Positions 16,405 through 23,903 of a DNA stretch of 39,391 nucleotides are shown here, one piece after another. The DNA is taken from assembly GCA_963643225.1 (NCBI GenBank), contig CAVIIX010000018.1, positions 1 to 39,391 of the forward strand, written 5' to 3'. The position numbers and the translations under genes were made by a program. Position 1 is the first letter of the stretch, and every line of letters begins with the position of its first letter. This DNA is from UBA1258 sp963643225 (lineage in GTDB: Bacteria; Bacillota; Clostridia; Lachnospirales; Lachnospiraceae). Under the pieces are notes generated by a model, which saw only the letters and a program-made list of their open reading frames with translations, was not told the origin of the DNA and searched no databases.

Positions 16405-17838
16405 ATGCCAACAAATGTTTACCAAAGTCCACTTTCAGAAAGATATGCAAGTAAGGAAATGCAATATATTTTTTCTCAGGATTATAAATTCCGTACCTGG
16501 AGAAAATTGTGGATTGCCCTTGCAGAAACCGAAAAGGAGCTGGGTCTTAACATTACTGATGAACAGATAGAAGAATTAAAGGCTAAAGCAGAGGACATTA
16601 ATTATGAGGTGGCAAAGGCAAGAGAAAAGGAAGTGCGCCATGATGTAATGAGCCATGTATATGCATACGGAGTGCAGTGTCCTAAGGCTAAGGGTATTAT
16701 CCACTTAGGTGCCACAAGCTGTTATGTAGTGGACAACACGGATATTCTCACCATGAACGAAGCCCTTAATTTAGTAAAGAAAAAGCTTGTAAATGTTATT
16801 AAGGAGCTTTCTGATTTCGCAGATAAATATAAAGAAACACCTACCCTTGCCTTTACACATTTCCAGCCCGCCCAGCCCACAACCGTAGGAAAGCGTGCCA
16901 CTTTATGGACCCAGGAATTTTTAATGGATTTAGAGGACCTTGAATATGTTCAGTCAACTTTAAAATTATTGGGCTGTAAGGGTACAACCGGCACACAGGC
17001 TTCGTTTAAAGAGCTTTTTGAGGGTGATGATGAAAAAATCGATAAAATAGATCCTATGATTGCAAAAAAGCTTGGCATGAGCGAATGCTACCAAGTATCC
17101 GGCCAGACCTATTCAAGAAAGGTGGATACAAGAGTATGCAATGTACTTGCAGGCATTGCAGCTTCGGCCCACAAATTAAGCAATGACATAAGATTGCTAC
17201 AGCATTTAAAGGAGGTTGAAGAGCCCTTTGAAAAATCACAAATCGGCTCCTCTGCAATGGCCTATAAGCGTAACCCTATGAGAAGTGAGCGTATTGCTTC
17301 ACTTTCCCGTTACGTTATGATAGATGCCTTAAATCCTGCCATTACTTCAGCCACCCAGTGGTTTGAAAGAACCTTGGACGATTCTGCCAACAAGCGCATT
17401 TCGATTCCGGAGGCCTTTCTTGCGATTGACGGAATTTTGGATTTGTGCCTTAACGTGGTGGACGGTCTTGTGGTATACGATAAGGTAATTACAAAGCGCT
17501 TAATGTCAGAGCTTCCTTTTATGGCAACAGAAAACATTATGATGGATGCTGTTAAGGCAGGCGGCGACAGACAGGAGCTTCACGAAAAGATAAGAATTCT
17601 TTCAATGGAAGCCGGTAAAAACGTAAAGGCAGAGGGTAAGGACAACAACCTTCTTGAATTAATAGCAGAGGATGCTGCCTTTAATTTAACCCTTGATGAA
17701 TTGAAGGAATGCATGGAGCCTTCAAGATATGTGGGCCGTGCAGTGGAACAGACAGAGAAATTTATTGAAGACGTTGTAAAGCCTGTACTAAAGGCGCACA
17801 AGGACTTACTTGGGATTAAAGCGGAAATTAACGTATAA
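16405..17838 (+). CDS. purB: Adenylosuccinate lyase
   Basis: PurB catalyses two fumarate-releasing steps: SAICAR to AICAR in IMP synthesis and adenylosuccinate to AMP. The 477-residue product shows HLGATSCYVVDNTD (100-113), THFQPAQPTT with the conserved histidine (151-160), and the superfamily signature GSSAMAYKRNP (281-291) with the mobile-loop serine pair. Length is that of the longer, eukaryote-like PurB branch rather than the 430-residue Bacillus type. ATG 16405 is chosen because AGGAG lies seven bases upstream and the protein then starts cleanly as MPTNVYQSPL; the longer frame from 16363 overlaps the previous gene. It is two bases after the coiled-coil gene and overlaps the LysR gene by one base, so all share a transcript. 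Confidence 0.94.
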   Translation: MPTNVYQSPLSERYASKEMQYIFSQDYKFRTWRKLWIALAETEKELGLNITDEQIEELKAKAEDINYEVAKAREKEVRHDVMSHVYAYGVQCPKAKGIIHLGATSCYVVDNTDILTMNEALNLVKKKLVNVIKELSDFADKYKETPTLAFTHFQPAQPTTVGKRATLWTQEFLMDLEDLEYVQSTLKLLGCKGTTGTQASFKELFEGDDEKIDKIDPMIAKKLGMSECYQVSGQTYSRKVDTRVCNVLAGIAASAHKLSNDIRLLQHLKEVEEPFEKSQIGSSAMAYKRNPMRSERIASLSRYVMIDALNPAITSATQWFERTLDDSANKRISIPEAFLAIDGILDLCLNVVDGLVVYDKVITKRLMSELPFMATENIMMDAVKAGGDRQELHEKIRILSMEAGKNVKAEGKDNNLLELIAEDAAFNLTLDELKECMEPSRYVGRAVEQTEKFIEDVVKPVLKAHKDLLGIKAEINV

Positions 17839-18725
17839 TGACCACTAATTTAGAATACTATAAGGTATTTTACTATGTAGCTACATATGGAAGTCTTACT
17901 ATTGCGGCAGAGCATCTTCATGTGTCACAGCCGGCGGTGAGCCAGTCCTTAAGGCAGCTTGAAGGTGCTTTAAGCATAAAGCTTTTCAGGCGGGTGTCAA
18001 AGGGCGTGCAGTTAACCCGTGAGGCAGCAGTGCTTTATGAATATGTAAAGAGAGCCTTTAACGAGCTTGAAGCAGGTGAATTTAAATTAAAGGAAATCAT
18101 GGACTTAGAGGAGGGGGAAGTAAGAATAGGAGCTTCCGATATGACACTTCAGTTTTTTCTTTTGCCCTATCTTGAAGCCTTTCATGAAAAATATCCTAAT
18201 ATAAAGATTACCGTTACGAATGCTCCTACTCCAGAGACTGTTGAAAATCTGCGCAATCATCTGGTAGACTTCGGGGTAGTGTCTACCCCCTTCGAGGCAC
18301 CGGATTTTATAAGCCAAAGAAAAGTAAAAGAAATCGAAGATACCTTTGTGGCAGGCCGCAGGTATTTGCGCTTAAGAAATAAGACTTTAGAATTTGAAGA
18401 GCTTGAAACGCTTCCCTTAGTGGCGCTTGAAAAGGGCACCAGCACCAGAGCCTGTATGGATAGCTTTCTTGCTGAAAACGGGGTAGAAATTAAGCCTGAA
18501 TTTGAGCTTGCCACCTCTGACATGATAGTACAGTTTGCACTCAAAAATATGGGAATAGGCTGTGTGGTAAAGGATTTTGCCAAGCCCTACATTGATGACG
18601 GCACACTTTTTGAATTGAGATTTTCAAAACTGATTCCAAAAAGAAATTTTTCTATTATAACGGATAACAGGAGTGAGATGTCAAAGGCATCCGCAAAATT
18701 ATTGGACGTAATTAAAGAGGGATAG
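17838..18725 (+). CDS. LysR-family transcriptional regulator
   Basis: A 295-residue LysR-type regulator. Residues about 1-60 form the winged helix-turn-helix (YYVATYGSLTIAAEHLHVSQPAVSQSLRQLE), followed by a linker helix and a two-lobed periplasmic-binding-like effector domain (EVRIGASDMTLQFFLLPYLEAF, LPLVALEKGTSTR). Its ATG overlaps the purB stop (TAATG). LysR regulators are usually divergent from their targets; here the gene is co-directional within a long operon, so its targets cannot be guessed from position. The inducer is unknown. Confidence 0.9.
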   Translation: MTTNLEYYKVFYYVATYGSLTIAAEHLHVSQPAVSQSLRQLEGALSIKLFRRVSKGVQLTREAAVLYEYVKRAFNELEAGEFKLKEIMDLEEGEVRIGASDMTLQFFLLPYLEAFHEKYPNIKITVTNAPTPETVENLRNHLVDFGVVSTPFEAPDFISQRKVKEIEDTFVAGRRYLRLRNKTLEFEELETLPLVALEKGTSTRACMDSFLAENGVEIKPEFELATSDMIVQFALKNMGIGCVVKDFAKPYIDDGTLFELRFSKLIPKRNFSIITDNRSEMSKASAKLLDVIKEG

Positions 18726-18728
18726 AAG

Positions 18729-19607
18729 ATGATTAAAAATGTTGTTTTTGATATTGGCAACGTGCTTGTAGCCTTTGACTGGAAAAACCACTATAAAAAT
18801 TTAGGCTATGATGATGAAATGCTGGAAAGGCTGGCACGTGCTACGGTATATTCCGATGACTGGGGTGAATACGACAGAGGCGTACTGACACAGGAAGAAA
18901 TTGTTAACAGGTTCATTAAAAACGACCCTGAAATCGAAGCGGATATAAGACGCGTTAACGAGGATTTTGCAGATTTATTACCGGTTTATGAATATTCAAA
19001 GGGCATGCTTTTAGATTTAAAGAAGCAGGGCTTTTGTGTGTACGCTCTTTCCAATATGTCCCATAAGGCAGTTAACGAAGCCGGTGGCTTTATGGATTTA
19101 CTGCTTCTTATGGACGGATATATTTTAAGCTGTGATGTAAAGCTTATTAAGCCAGACCATGAGATTTACAAGGCTTTATATGAAAAATACAAATTAAATC
19201 CACAAGAGACGGTTTTCTTTGACGATACAGAGAAAAATATTGTGGCAGCCAAAGAAACAGGCATGCATGGCATTATCTTTAAGGATGTAAAATCAGCTAT
19301 TACTGAATTTAACGAGCTTGTAAAGAAAGAAAATACCGGGGGAAAATTTGAATCAAAATACACTAAGGGTCAGAGAATAGGGGCTACTGTATGTGTTGGA
19401 ATAATAGTGCTTTTATATTTAACGACCCTGTTGCTTACATTTATTAACAGAGACTGGGCCAATCATTTAGTAAAAATTTCCTTAGGCTGTACGCTTGTGC
19501 TTCCGTGTCTTACGTGGGTTTACATATGGATGATAGGAAAGCTTACTCATAAAAGGACGATTGCAGATTTTAATTTCTTTGAAAACGTTAACGATAAGGA
19601 GCAGTGA
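18729..19607 (+). CDS. HAD-family hydrolase with C-terminal two-helix membrane tail
   Basis: Residues 1 to about 200 form a HAD phosphatase of the YihX-like type: VVFDIGNVLVAFDW (motif I, nucleophile Asp8), ALSNMS (motif II), KLIKPDHEIY (motif III lysine) and VFFDDTEKNIVAA (motif IV acids). The DxGN form of motif I is usual in that subgroup, which includes sugar phosphatases. After a charged linker, two hydrophobic segments (about 218-238 and 245-268) follow, ending in a cytoplasmic tail. A soluble HAD domain tethered to the membrane by a C-terminal hairpin is unusual. It is the last gene of the unit that began at 9475; no clear terminator follows. Confidence 0.8.
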   Translation: MIKNVVFDIGNVLVAFDWKNHYKNLGYDDEMLERLARATVYSDDWGEYDRGVLTQEEIVNRFIKNDPEIEADIRRVNEDFADLLPVYEYSKGMLLDLKKQGFCVYALSNMSHKAVNEAGGFMDLLLLMDGYILSCDVKLIKPDHEIYKALYEKYKLNPQETVFFDDTEKNIVAAKETGMHGIIFKDVKSAITEFNELVKKENTGGKFESKYTKGQRIGATVCVGIIVLLYLTTLLLTFINRDWANHLVKISLGCTLVLPCLTWVYIWMIGKLTHKRTIADFNFFENVNDKEQ

Positions 19608-19618
19608 TTTTCTTTTGC

Positions 19619-19647
19619 TTGCAAAGGAAATTAACCTATGCTACACT
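19619..19647 (+). promoter_or_regulatory. Predicted promoter of the SEC-C gene
   Basis: TTGCAA (19619-19624), a 17-base spacer and TACACT (19642-19647) preceded by TGC give an extended -10 promoter, placing the start of transcription about 30 bases ahead of the SEC-C gene. Confidence 0.45.
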
Positions 19648-19686
19648 ATCGCGTGGAAATAAACCTTTGTATAAGAGGAGATAGAC

Positions 19687-20199
19687 ATGGCACAGACATT
19701 ACTTGAAAAGTGGCGTACAAGCGCTTATTCAGAAGAGCAGGATTCAAAAAAGCTTCAGGAGCTTTGGAATGATTATTTTGAAAAAGAAAAAGGTATTTAC
19801 GAAAAGCTTTTAAAGAAGCCAGAGGAAGTGGTAACCGGTACAGTTGCAGAGCTTGCTAAAAAATACAAGGTATCACAGATGATTATGACAGGCTTCCTTG
19901 ACGGCATTAACGATTCACTTATAAATCCCAACCCCATAGAGACAATGGAGGCGGACACAGAGGTTAACCTTGGCTTTGACAAGGAGCTTCTTTACAAGAA
20001 CATGGTAGCTGCAGGTGCTGACTGGCTCTATGGTCTTGAAGAGTGGAATGCTATTTTTTCAGAAGAAAAGCAGAAGGAACTTTACAAGGAACAGAAGGCT
20101 TCCCAGACTATCAGAAAAGAAGCCAAGGTATATCCAAACGATCCCTGCCCCTGCGGAAGCGGCAGGAAATATAAGAAATGCTGTGGTAAAAACGCATAA
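19687..20199 (+). CDS. SEC-C zinc-motif protein
   Basis: A 170-residue protein with an all-helical front (about 1-145, rich in Lys/Glu) and a C-terminal SEC-C motif, DPCPCGSGRKYKKCCG, the zinc-binding tail known from SecA and YecA-type proteins. In SecA this tail contacts SecB or ribosomes; in stand-alone proteins its partner is usually unknown. AAGAGGAG precedes the ATG. It is monocistronic by appearance, between two predicted promoters and just ahead of the translation-factor operon. I do not recognise the helical part beyond its similarity to Lachnospiraceae SEC-C proteins. Confidence 0.8.
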   Translation: MAQTLLEKWRTSAYSEEQDSKKLQELWNDYFEKEKGIYEKLLKKPEEVVTGTVAELAKKYKVSQMIMTGFLDGINDSLINPNPIETMEADTEVNLGFDKELLYKNMVAAGADWLYGLEEWNAIFSEEKQKELYKEQKASQTIRKEAKVYPNDPCPCGSGRKYKKCCGKNA

Positions 20200-20265
20200 A
20201 TCGGAAGATTATAGTCTGAACCTGACTGAATTTAAAATTTGTCAAGCAAAATTTTAGAAAGTGTG

Positions 20266-20294
20266 TTGACAACAGAATTTTTGTGTGTTACTTT
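20266..20294 (+). promoter_or_regulatory. Predicted promoter of the infC-rpmI-rplT operon
   Basis: A perfect TTGACA (20266-20271), 17-base spacer and TACTTT (20289-20294) with a TGT extension. The resulting leader would be about 165 bases long. Just upstream, TAAAATTT (20233-20240) and AAATTTTA (20249-20256) form an AT-rich inverted repeat of uncertain meaning. Confidence 0.65.
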
Positions 20295-20453
20295 TATCAA
20301 GTACGTTTAGTACATACATTCAAGCAGAGTATCCGCTCTCACCCCGTGGCAGAAGGCTTAACGGCGGTAAATATTTTAAAATAAACAGATTACTGTTATT
20401 TTGGATGTCAGAAGTGGATATTATGCATATTCACTTCTTTTTTGTTGACTTAT
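20295..20453 (+). ncRNA. infC mRNA leader (L20-leader-like attenuator)
   Basis: Between the promoter and infC lie several stem-loops: GTAC-GTTTA-GTAC near 20300, AGAG/CTCT flanking TATCCG, AAAATAA(A)CAG/CTGTTATTTT (20378-20402) and a terminal hairpin at 20410-20438 with a T-run. In low-GC Firmicutes this position holds the L20 leader, where ribosomal protein L20 binds a structure mimicking its rRNA site and causes early termination. Position and architecture fit; the specific L20-binding pseudoknot was not confirmed by eye. Confidence 0.6.
20410..20443 (+). terminator. Leader terminator (attenuator) ahead of infC
   Basis: AGAAGTGGATAT (20410-20421) pairs with ATATTCACTTCT (20427-20438) with one G-T wobble and a five-base loop, followed by TTTTT to 20443. 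It lies only 11 bases before the infC ribosome site, so it acts on the infC transcript itself rather than ending the SEC-C gene. Confidence 0.8.
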
Positions 20454-20466
20454 GGAGGGTAAAACA

Positions 20467-20976
20467 ATTAGCGAATTAATGATTAACGAACAGATCCGTG
20501 ACAAGGAAGTAAGAGTCATCGGAGAAAACGGCGAACAGCTTGGAATTATGTCTTCCAAGGAAGCACAGGCACTTGCAGATGAAGCAGGTGTGGATCTTGT
20601 AAAGATTGCTCCCAATGCACAGCCTCCCGTAGTAAGAATCGTTGACTACGGCAAGTTCAAATATGAACAGATGAAGCGTGAAAAGGAAGCTAAGAAGAAA
20701 CAGCACGTTGTTGAAATCAAAGAAATTCGTCTTTCACCCAATATCGATACCAACGACCTTAACACCAAGATGAATGCTGCCAGGAAATTCTTAAAGGACG
20801 GCGACAGAGTAAAGGTGACACTTCGTTTCAGAGGTCGTGAGATGGCACATATGCAGACCACAAAGCATATCCTTGATGATTTTGCAGAAGGTCTTTGCGA
20901 CTGTGCAGTAGTAGAAAAGGCTCCCAAGGTTGAGGGTCGTTCAATGACAATGTTTTTAGCCGGCAAGAAAAATTAA
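20467..20976 (+). CDS. infC: Translation initiation factor IF-3, predicted ATT start
   Basis: IF-3 binds the 30S subunit, prevents premature 50S joining and checks start-codon choice. The product has both domains: MINEQIRDKEVRVI...PVVRIVDYGKFKYEQ (N domain and linker) and KEIRLSPNID...LRFRGREMAH...EGRSMTMFLAGKK (C domain). The start is read as ATT at 20467: GGAGGG (20454-20459) sits seven bases ahead of it and the protein then begins like B. subtilis IF-3, a short lead followed by (I/M)INEQIR. The ATG at 20452 overlaps that ribosome site and has none of its own. A rare AUU start is the known device by which IF-3 represses its own translation in other bacteria. Length 169 residues is normal. 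Confidence 0.93.
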   Translation: MSELMINEQIRDKEVRVIGENGEQLGIMSSKEAQALADEAGVDLVKIAPNAQPPVVRIVDYGKFKYEQMKREKEAKKKQHVVEIKEIRLSPNIDTNDLNTKMNAARKFLKDGDRVKVTLRFRGREMAHMQTTKHILDDFAEGLCDCAVVEKAPKVEGRSMTMFLAGKKN

Positions 20977-21014
20977 TCCGGATAAAATAGAGTAAAGTTT
21001 AGGAGGAAATTAAT

Positions 21015-21212
21015 ATGCCAAAGATGAAAACAAGCAGAGCAGCTGCAAAGCGCTTTAAAGCTACAGGAACCGGTAAGTTAAAGAGAAATAAAGCTTACAA
21101 ACGCCATATCTTAACCAAGAAGTCCAGAAAGACAAAGCGTAATTTAAGAAAGCCCGCTATGACGGACCAGACAAACGTAAAGAACATGAAGAAGATTTTA
21201 CCTTACATGTAA
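21015..21212 (+). CDS. rpmI: 50S ribosomal protein L35
   Basis: A 65-residue, very basic protein with the L35 pattern MPKMKTSRAAAKRFKATGTGKLKRNKAYKRHIL (partly quoted as MPKMKTSRAAAKRFKATG) and a C-terminal KKILPYM-type end. It is part of the large ribosomal subunit. TAGGAGGAAATTAAT precedes its ATG. It lies between infC and rplT in the classic order and is likely controlled by the same leader terminator. Confidence 0.97.
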   Translation: MPKMKTSRAAAKRFKATGTGKLKRNKAYKRHILTKKSRKTKRNLRKPAMTDQTNVKNMKKILPYM

Positions 21213-21237
21213 TATCAGGATTGGAGGACAGATATAA

Positions 21238-21648
21238 ATGGCTAGAATTAAAGGTGGCATGAATGCCAAGAAAAAGCACAATAGAGTATTAAAGCTCGCT
21301 AAGGGCTATAGAGGAGCTCGTTCAAATCAGTACAGAACTGCCAAGCAGGCTGTTATGAGAGCTCTTACATCTTCATACGCTGGACGTAAGGAGAAGAAGC
21401 GTCAGTTCAGACAGTTATGGATTGCACGTATCAACGCTGCAGCAAGATTAAGCGGTTTAAGCTATTCCAAATTTATGTACGGCTTAAAGCTTGCTAATGT
21501 TGAAATGAACAGAAAGATGTTAGCAGAGCTTGCTGTTAACAATGCAGACGATTTCAAGGCACTTTGCGAGGTTGCAAAGAAGGCTCTTGATAAGGAAGCT
21601 AAGAAGGCTGAAAAGGCTGCTGTAAAGACAGAAGCTTTAGAGGCTTAA
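21238..21648 (+). CDS. rplT: 50S ribosomal protein L20 with extended C-terminus
   Basis: L20 is an early-assembly protein of the large subunit that binds domain II of 23S rRNA and, in Firmicutes, also its own operon leader. The product starts MARIKGGMNAKKKHNRVLKLAKGYRGAR-type (first residues MARIKGGMNAKKKHNRVLK) and includes RQLWIARINAAARLSGLSYS and KMLAELA. At 136 residues it is about 17 longer than the usual 118-119, the extra part being a Lys/Ala/Glu-rich tail (KKALDKEAKKAEKAAVKTEA). GGAGGACAG lies ahead of the ATG. It is the last gene of the operon and is followed by a terminator. Confidence 0.97.
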   Translation: MARIKGGMNAKKKHNRVLKLAKGYRGARSNQYRTAKQAVMRALTSSYAGRKEKKRQFRQLWIARINAAARLSGLSYSKFMYGLKLANVEMNRKMLAELAVNNADDFKALCEVAKKALDKEAKKAEKAAVKTEALEA

Positions 21649-21682
21649 GCTTAAATAATCCTAAGTTAAATAAGAATCACAT

Positions 21683-21714
21683 TTCCCGCAGAGCAATCTG
21701 CGGGAATAGTTTTA
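21683..21714 (+). terminator. Terminator after rplT
   Basis: TTCCCGCAGA (21683-21692), loop GCAA, TCTGCGGGAA (21697-21706), then TAGTTTTA. A ten-pair perfect GC-rich stem with a GNRA loop; the T-run is short. A second small hairpin GAGAAA-TTTT-TTTCTC (21716-21731) lies directly before the pepD ribosome site. Confidence 0.8.
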
Positions 21715-21746
21715 TGAGAAATTTTTTTCTCAAAAGGAATTAAGGT

Positions 21747-23162
21747 ATGAAAAAAACTTACTTAGATTATTTTAAGGAAATGTGTGCAATTCCTCACGGA
21801 TCAGGCAACACTAAAAAAGTAAGCGACTGGCTTAAAGCCTTTGCAATCGAAAATAATCTTGAATATCATCAGGATGAATATAACAACATAATTATCATTA
21901 AGGAAGCGTCTGAAGGCTGTGAGGATAAGGCTCCGGTTATAATACAGGGTCATATGGATATGGTAGCAGTCAAGGACAGTGACGCAAATATTAATATGGA
22001 AACAGATGGTCTTGAATTAGAGACTGATGGTGATTTCCTTTATGCCAAGGGCACAAGCCTTGGCGGCGATGACGGTATTGCGGTTGCCTACGGAATGGCA
22101 CTTTTAACAGATACCGAGCATAAATTTCCACGTCTTGAAATGGTATTGACGGTGGATGAAGAAATAGGAATGCTGGGGGCTTTGAAGCTTGATTTATCAT
22201 GCCTTAAGGGCTCCACAATGCTTAATCTTGATTCTGAAGATGAAGGAGTATTTTTAGTAAGCTGTGCAGGCGGCGCAAGAATCGATTTTTCCTTCCCCAT
22301 GGAAGAAAGCAGGGATGATATAGGCTCTGTTTATAAGATTTCGATTTTTGGACTTTTAGGCGGTCATTCAGGAACTGAAATCGATAAGGGCAGAGCTAAT
22401 GCAATTGTGTTAATGGGCCGTATTTTAAGAAAGCTTGCAGACGCTAAGCTTTTAATTGCGATTAGTGATATTGCGGGCGGTACTGCAGACAATGCAATCT
22501 GTAATGCCTGCGAGGCGGTTGTACTTTGTAAGCCGGTCGAGCCGGAACTCTTTGAAATCATTAAATTTGAAGTGCTTGAAGAATATATGTCTGTAGAAAC
22601 AGAAGCAAAGCTTTCTTTAGACAGACTTGCAATAAAGCCTGAAGATAAGAAATGGTTTCATAATCCTGAAGCAGCACTTGACAGATTTTTAGTGAGTCTT
22701 CCTAATGGTGTTATTTCAATGAGCTCTGATATAGAAGGTCTTGTTGAAACAAGTCTTAATGCAGGAATTATTTCAATGGATGAAGCAGGTGTTACCTTAA
22801 GCATATCCGTCAGAAGCAACCTTGATGAAAAGAAGGAAGAATTAATTAAAAACCTTCTTGATATCGGGGATATGTACGGAGCTAAGAGTAACGTACACGG
22901 CAATTATCCGGGCTGGGCATATAAAAAGGATTCTCCCTTAAGAGAAAAAATGGTTTCTTTATATAAAGAAATGTATGGAAGCAATCCTAAGGTAGAAGCC
23001 CTGCACGCAGGCCTTGAATGCGGCGTAATTGCAAAGAAGATAAAAGGTCTTGACTGCGTCAGCTTTGGACCGAATTTATATGATATTCACACTACAAAAG
23101 AACGCTTAAGTTTATCAAGTGCAGAACGCACCTGGAAATTTATTTTAAGAATTCTTGAATAA
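21747..23162 (+). CDS. pepD: Aminoacyl-histidine dipeptidase (M20C, PepD-type)
   Basis: A 471-residue zinc dipeptidase of family M20C, which splits Xaa-His and other dipeptides in the cytoplasm. Metal and catalytic motifs are clear: IQGHMDMVA, SLGGDDGIAVAYG (bridging Asp), VDEEIGMLGA (catalytic Glu), LNLDSEDEG and the late HAGLECGVI and SFGPNLYDIHT. The lid domain interrupts the catalytic fold as usual (GGHSGTEIDKGRANAI). AAAAGGAATTAAGG precedes the ATG. It stands alone between two terminators. Confidence 0.93.
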   Translation: MKKTYLDYFKEMCAIPHGSGNTKKVSDWLKAFAIENNLEYHQDEYNNIIIIKEASEGCEDKAPVIIQGHMDMVAVKDSDANINMETDGLELETDGDFLYAKGTSLGGDDGIAVAYGMALLTDTEHKFPRLEMVLTVDEEIGMLGALKLDLSCLKGSTMLNLDSEDEGVFLVSCAGGARIDFSFPMEESRDDIGSVYKISIFGLLGGHSGTEIDKGRANAIVLMGRILRKLADAKLLIAISDIAGGTADNAICNACEAVVLCKPVEPELFEIIKFEVLEEYMSVETEAKLSLDRLAIKPEDKKWFHNPEAALDRFLVSLPNGVISMSSDIEGLVETSLNAGIISMDEAGVTLSISVRSNLDEKKEELIKNLLDIGDMYGAKSNVHGNYPGWAYKKDSPLREKMVSLYKEMYGSNPKVEALHAGLECGVIAKKIKGLDCVSFGPNLYDIHTTKERLSLSSAERTWKFILRILE

Positions 23163-23199
23163 ACGGTGATTAAAAGCGGTAGTGAAAATAAACAAATTA

Positions 23200-23227
23200 A
23201 AGCATCGATTTTCGGTGCTTTTTTTTA
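23200..23227 (+). terminator. Terminator after pepD
   Basis: AAGCATCGA (23200-23208), TTT loop, TCGGTGCTT (23212-23220) with one T-G wobble, then six more T residues. Confidence 0.88.
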
Positions 23228-23256
23228 TTGTAAACTTTGACTGAATTTAGTACGAT
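23228..23256 (+). promoter_or_regulatory. Predicted promoter of the galactoside operon
   Basis: TTGTAA (23228-23233), 17-base spacer, TACGAT (23251-23256). The inverted repeat that follows overlaps the expected transcription start, as expected for a repressor site. Confidence 0.45.
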
Positions 23257-23259
23257 ATA

Positions 23260-23295
23260 GGAAACTAAAAAACAAAAAACAGTTTCCAAGTTTCC
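23260..23295 (+). promoter_or_regulatory. Predicted TetR operator: inverted and direct GTTTCC repeats
   Basis: GGAAACT (23260-23266) and AGTTTCC (23281-23287) form a perfect 7-bp inverted repeat with 14 A/C-rich bases between; AAGTTTCC (23288-23295) repeats the right arm in direct orientation. The site lies between the predicted -10 box and the TetR gene, so autorepression of the whole operon is likely. Confidence 0.55.
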
Positions 23296-23309
23296 AAAAG
23301 GAGAATTAA

Positions 23310-23903
23310 ATGCCCAGAATTTCAAAAAGCCCAAAGGAAATAAAAAAGGATGTAATGCTTGCATGCATTTCTTTATTCAACGAAAAGGGTCTTAAATTTA
23401 CAATGGATGACGTTGCCAAATATTGTCATATCAGTAAAAAGACCATGTATTTAATCTTTGATGACAAGGAAGAGCTTTTCCTTGCAATGGTTGACTACGT
23501 ATTTGATAACGTTAAAACTGCCGAAAAGAAGGTACTTGAAGATAAGGACCTTACAACGGTTGATAAATTACGAAAGCTTTTGGGGGTGCTGCCGGATGGA
23601 TATTCGGAAATTGATTTTGCACAGCTTTATTCCTTAAGGGATAAATATCCCACCATTTACCGTCAGGTAGAAGAAAGACTTGAAACAGGCTGGGAGAGCT
23701 CAATTGCCTTAATTGAGCAGGGACAGAAGGAAGGTATTGTAAGAACAGATATCCACATTCCAATTATCAAGATGATGCTTGAAGCATCCCTTGAACAATT
23801 TTTCCAAAGAGATGTACTTGTGAGAAATAAAATAAGCTATAAAACAGCATTAAATGAAGTAGTAAACGTACTGGTGGATGGAATTTTGATAAAGGAGGCT
23901 TAA
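23310..23903 (+). CDS. TetR-family regulator of the galactoside operon
   Basis: A 197-residue TetR-type repressor. The N-terminal helix-turn-helix reads CISLFNEKGLKFTMDDVAKYCHISKKTMYLIFDDKEELF (motif centre MDDVAKYCHISKKTMY), followed by an all-helical ligand/dimer domain. AAAGGAG precedes the ATG. It is the first gene of the unit and its stop (TAA) abuts the GH2 gene's ATG (TAAATG), so it is transcribed with the enzymes it probably controls. The ligand is likely a galactoside or derivative, by context only. Confidence 0.88.
   Translation: MPRISKSPKEIKKDVMLACISLFNEKGLKFTMDDVAKYCHISKKTMYLIFDDKEELFLAMVDYVFDNVKTAEKKVLEDKDLTTVDKLRKLLGVLPDGYSEIDFAQLYSLRDKYPTIYRQVEERLETGWESSIALIEQGQKEGIVRTDIHIPIIKMMLEASLEQFFQRDVLVRNKISYKTALNEVVNVLVDGILIKEA

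Noticed and set aside
20452..20466. ATG at 20452 as the infC start
   Set aside because: It overlaps the ribosome site GGAGGG that is correctly spaced for ATT 20467 and has no ribosome site of its own; the extra residues have no counterpart in the B. subtilis protein.
20285..20479. 64-residue + strand open frame between the SEC-C gene and infC
   Set aside because: It covers the structured infC leader and terminator, lacks a ribosome site and has no recognisable sequence.
23237..23242. TTGACT as -35 box of the tetR operon
   Set aside because: No acceptable -10 box lies 16-18 bases downstream; TTGTAA/TACGAT with a 17-base spacer fits better.
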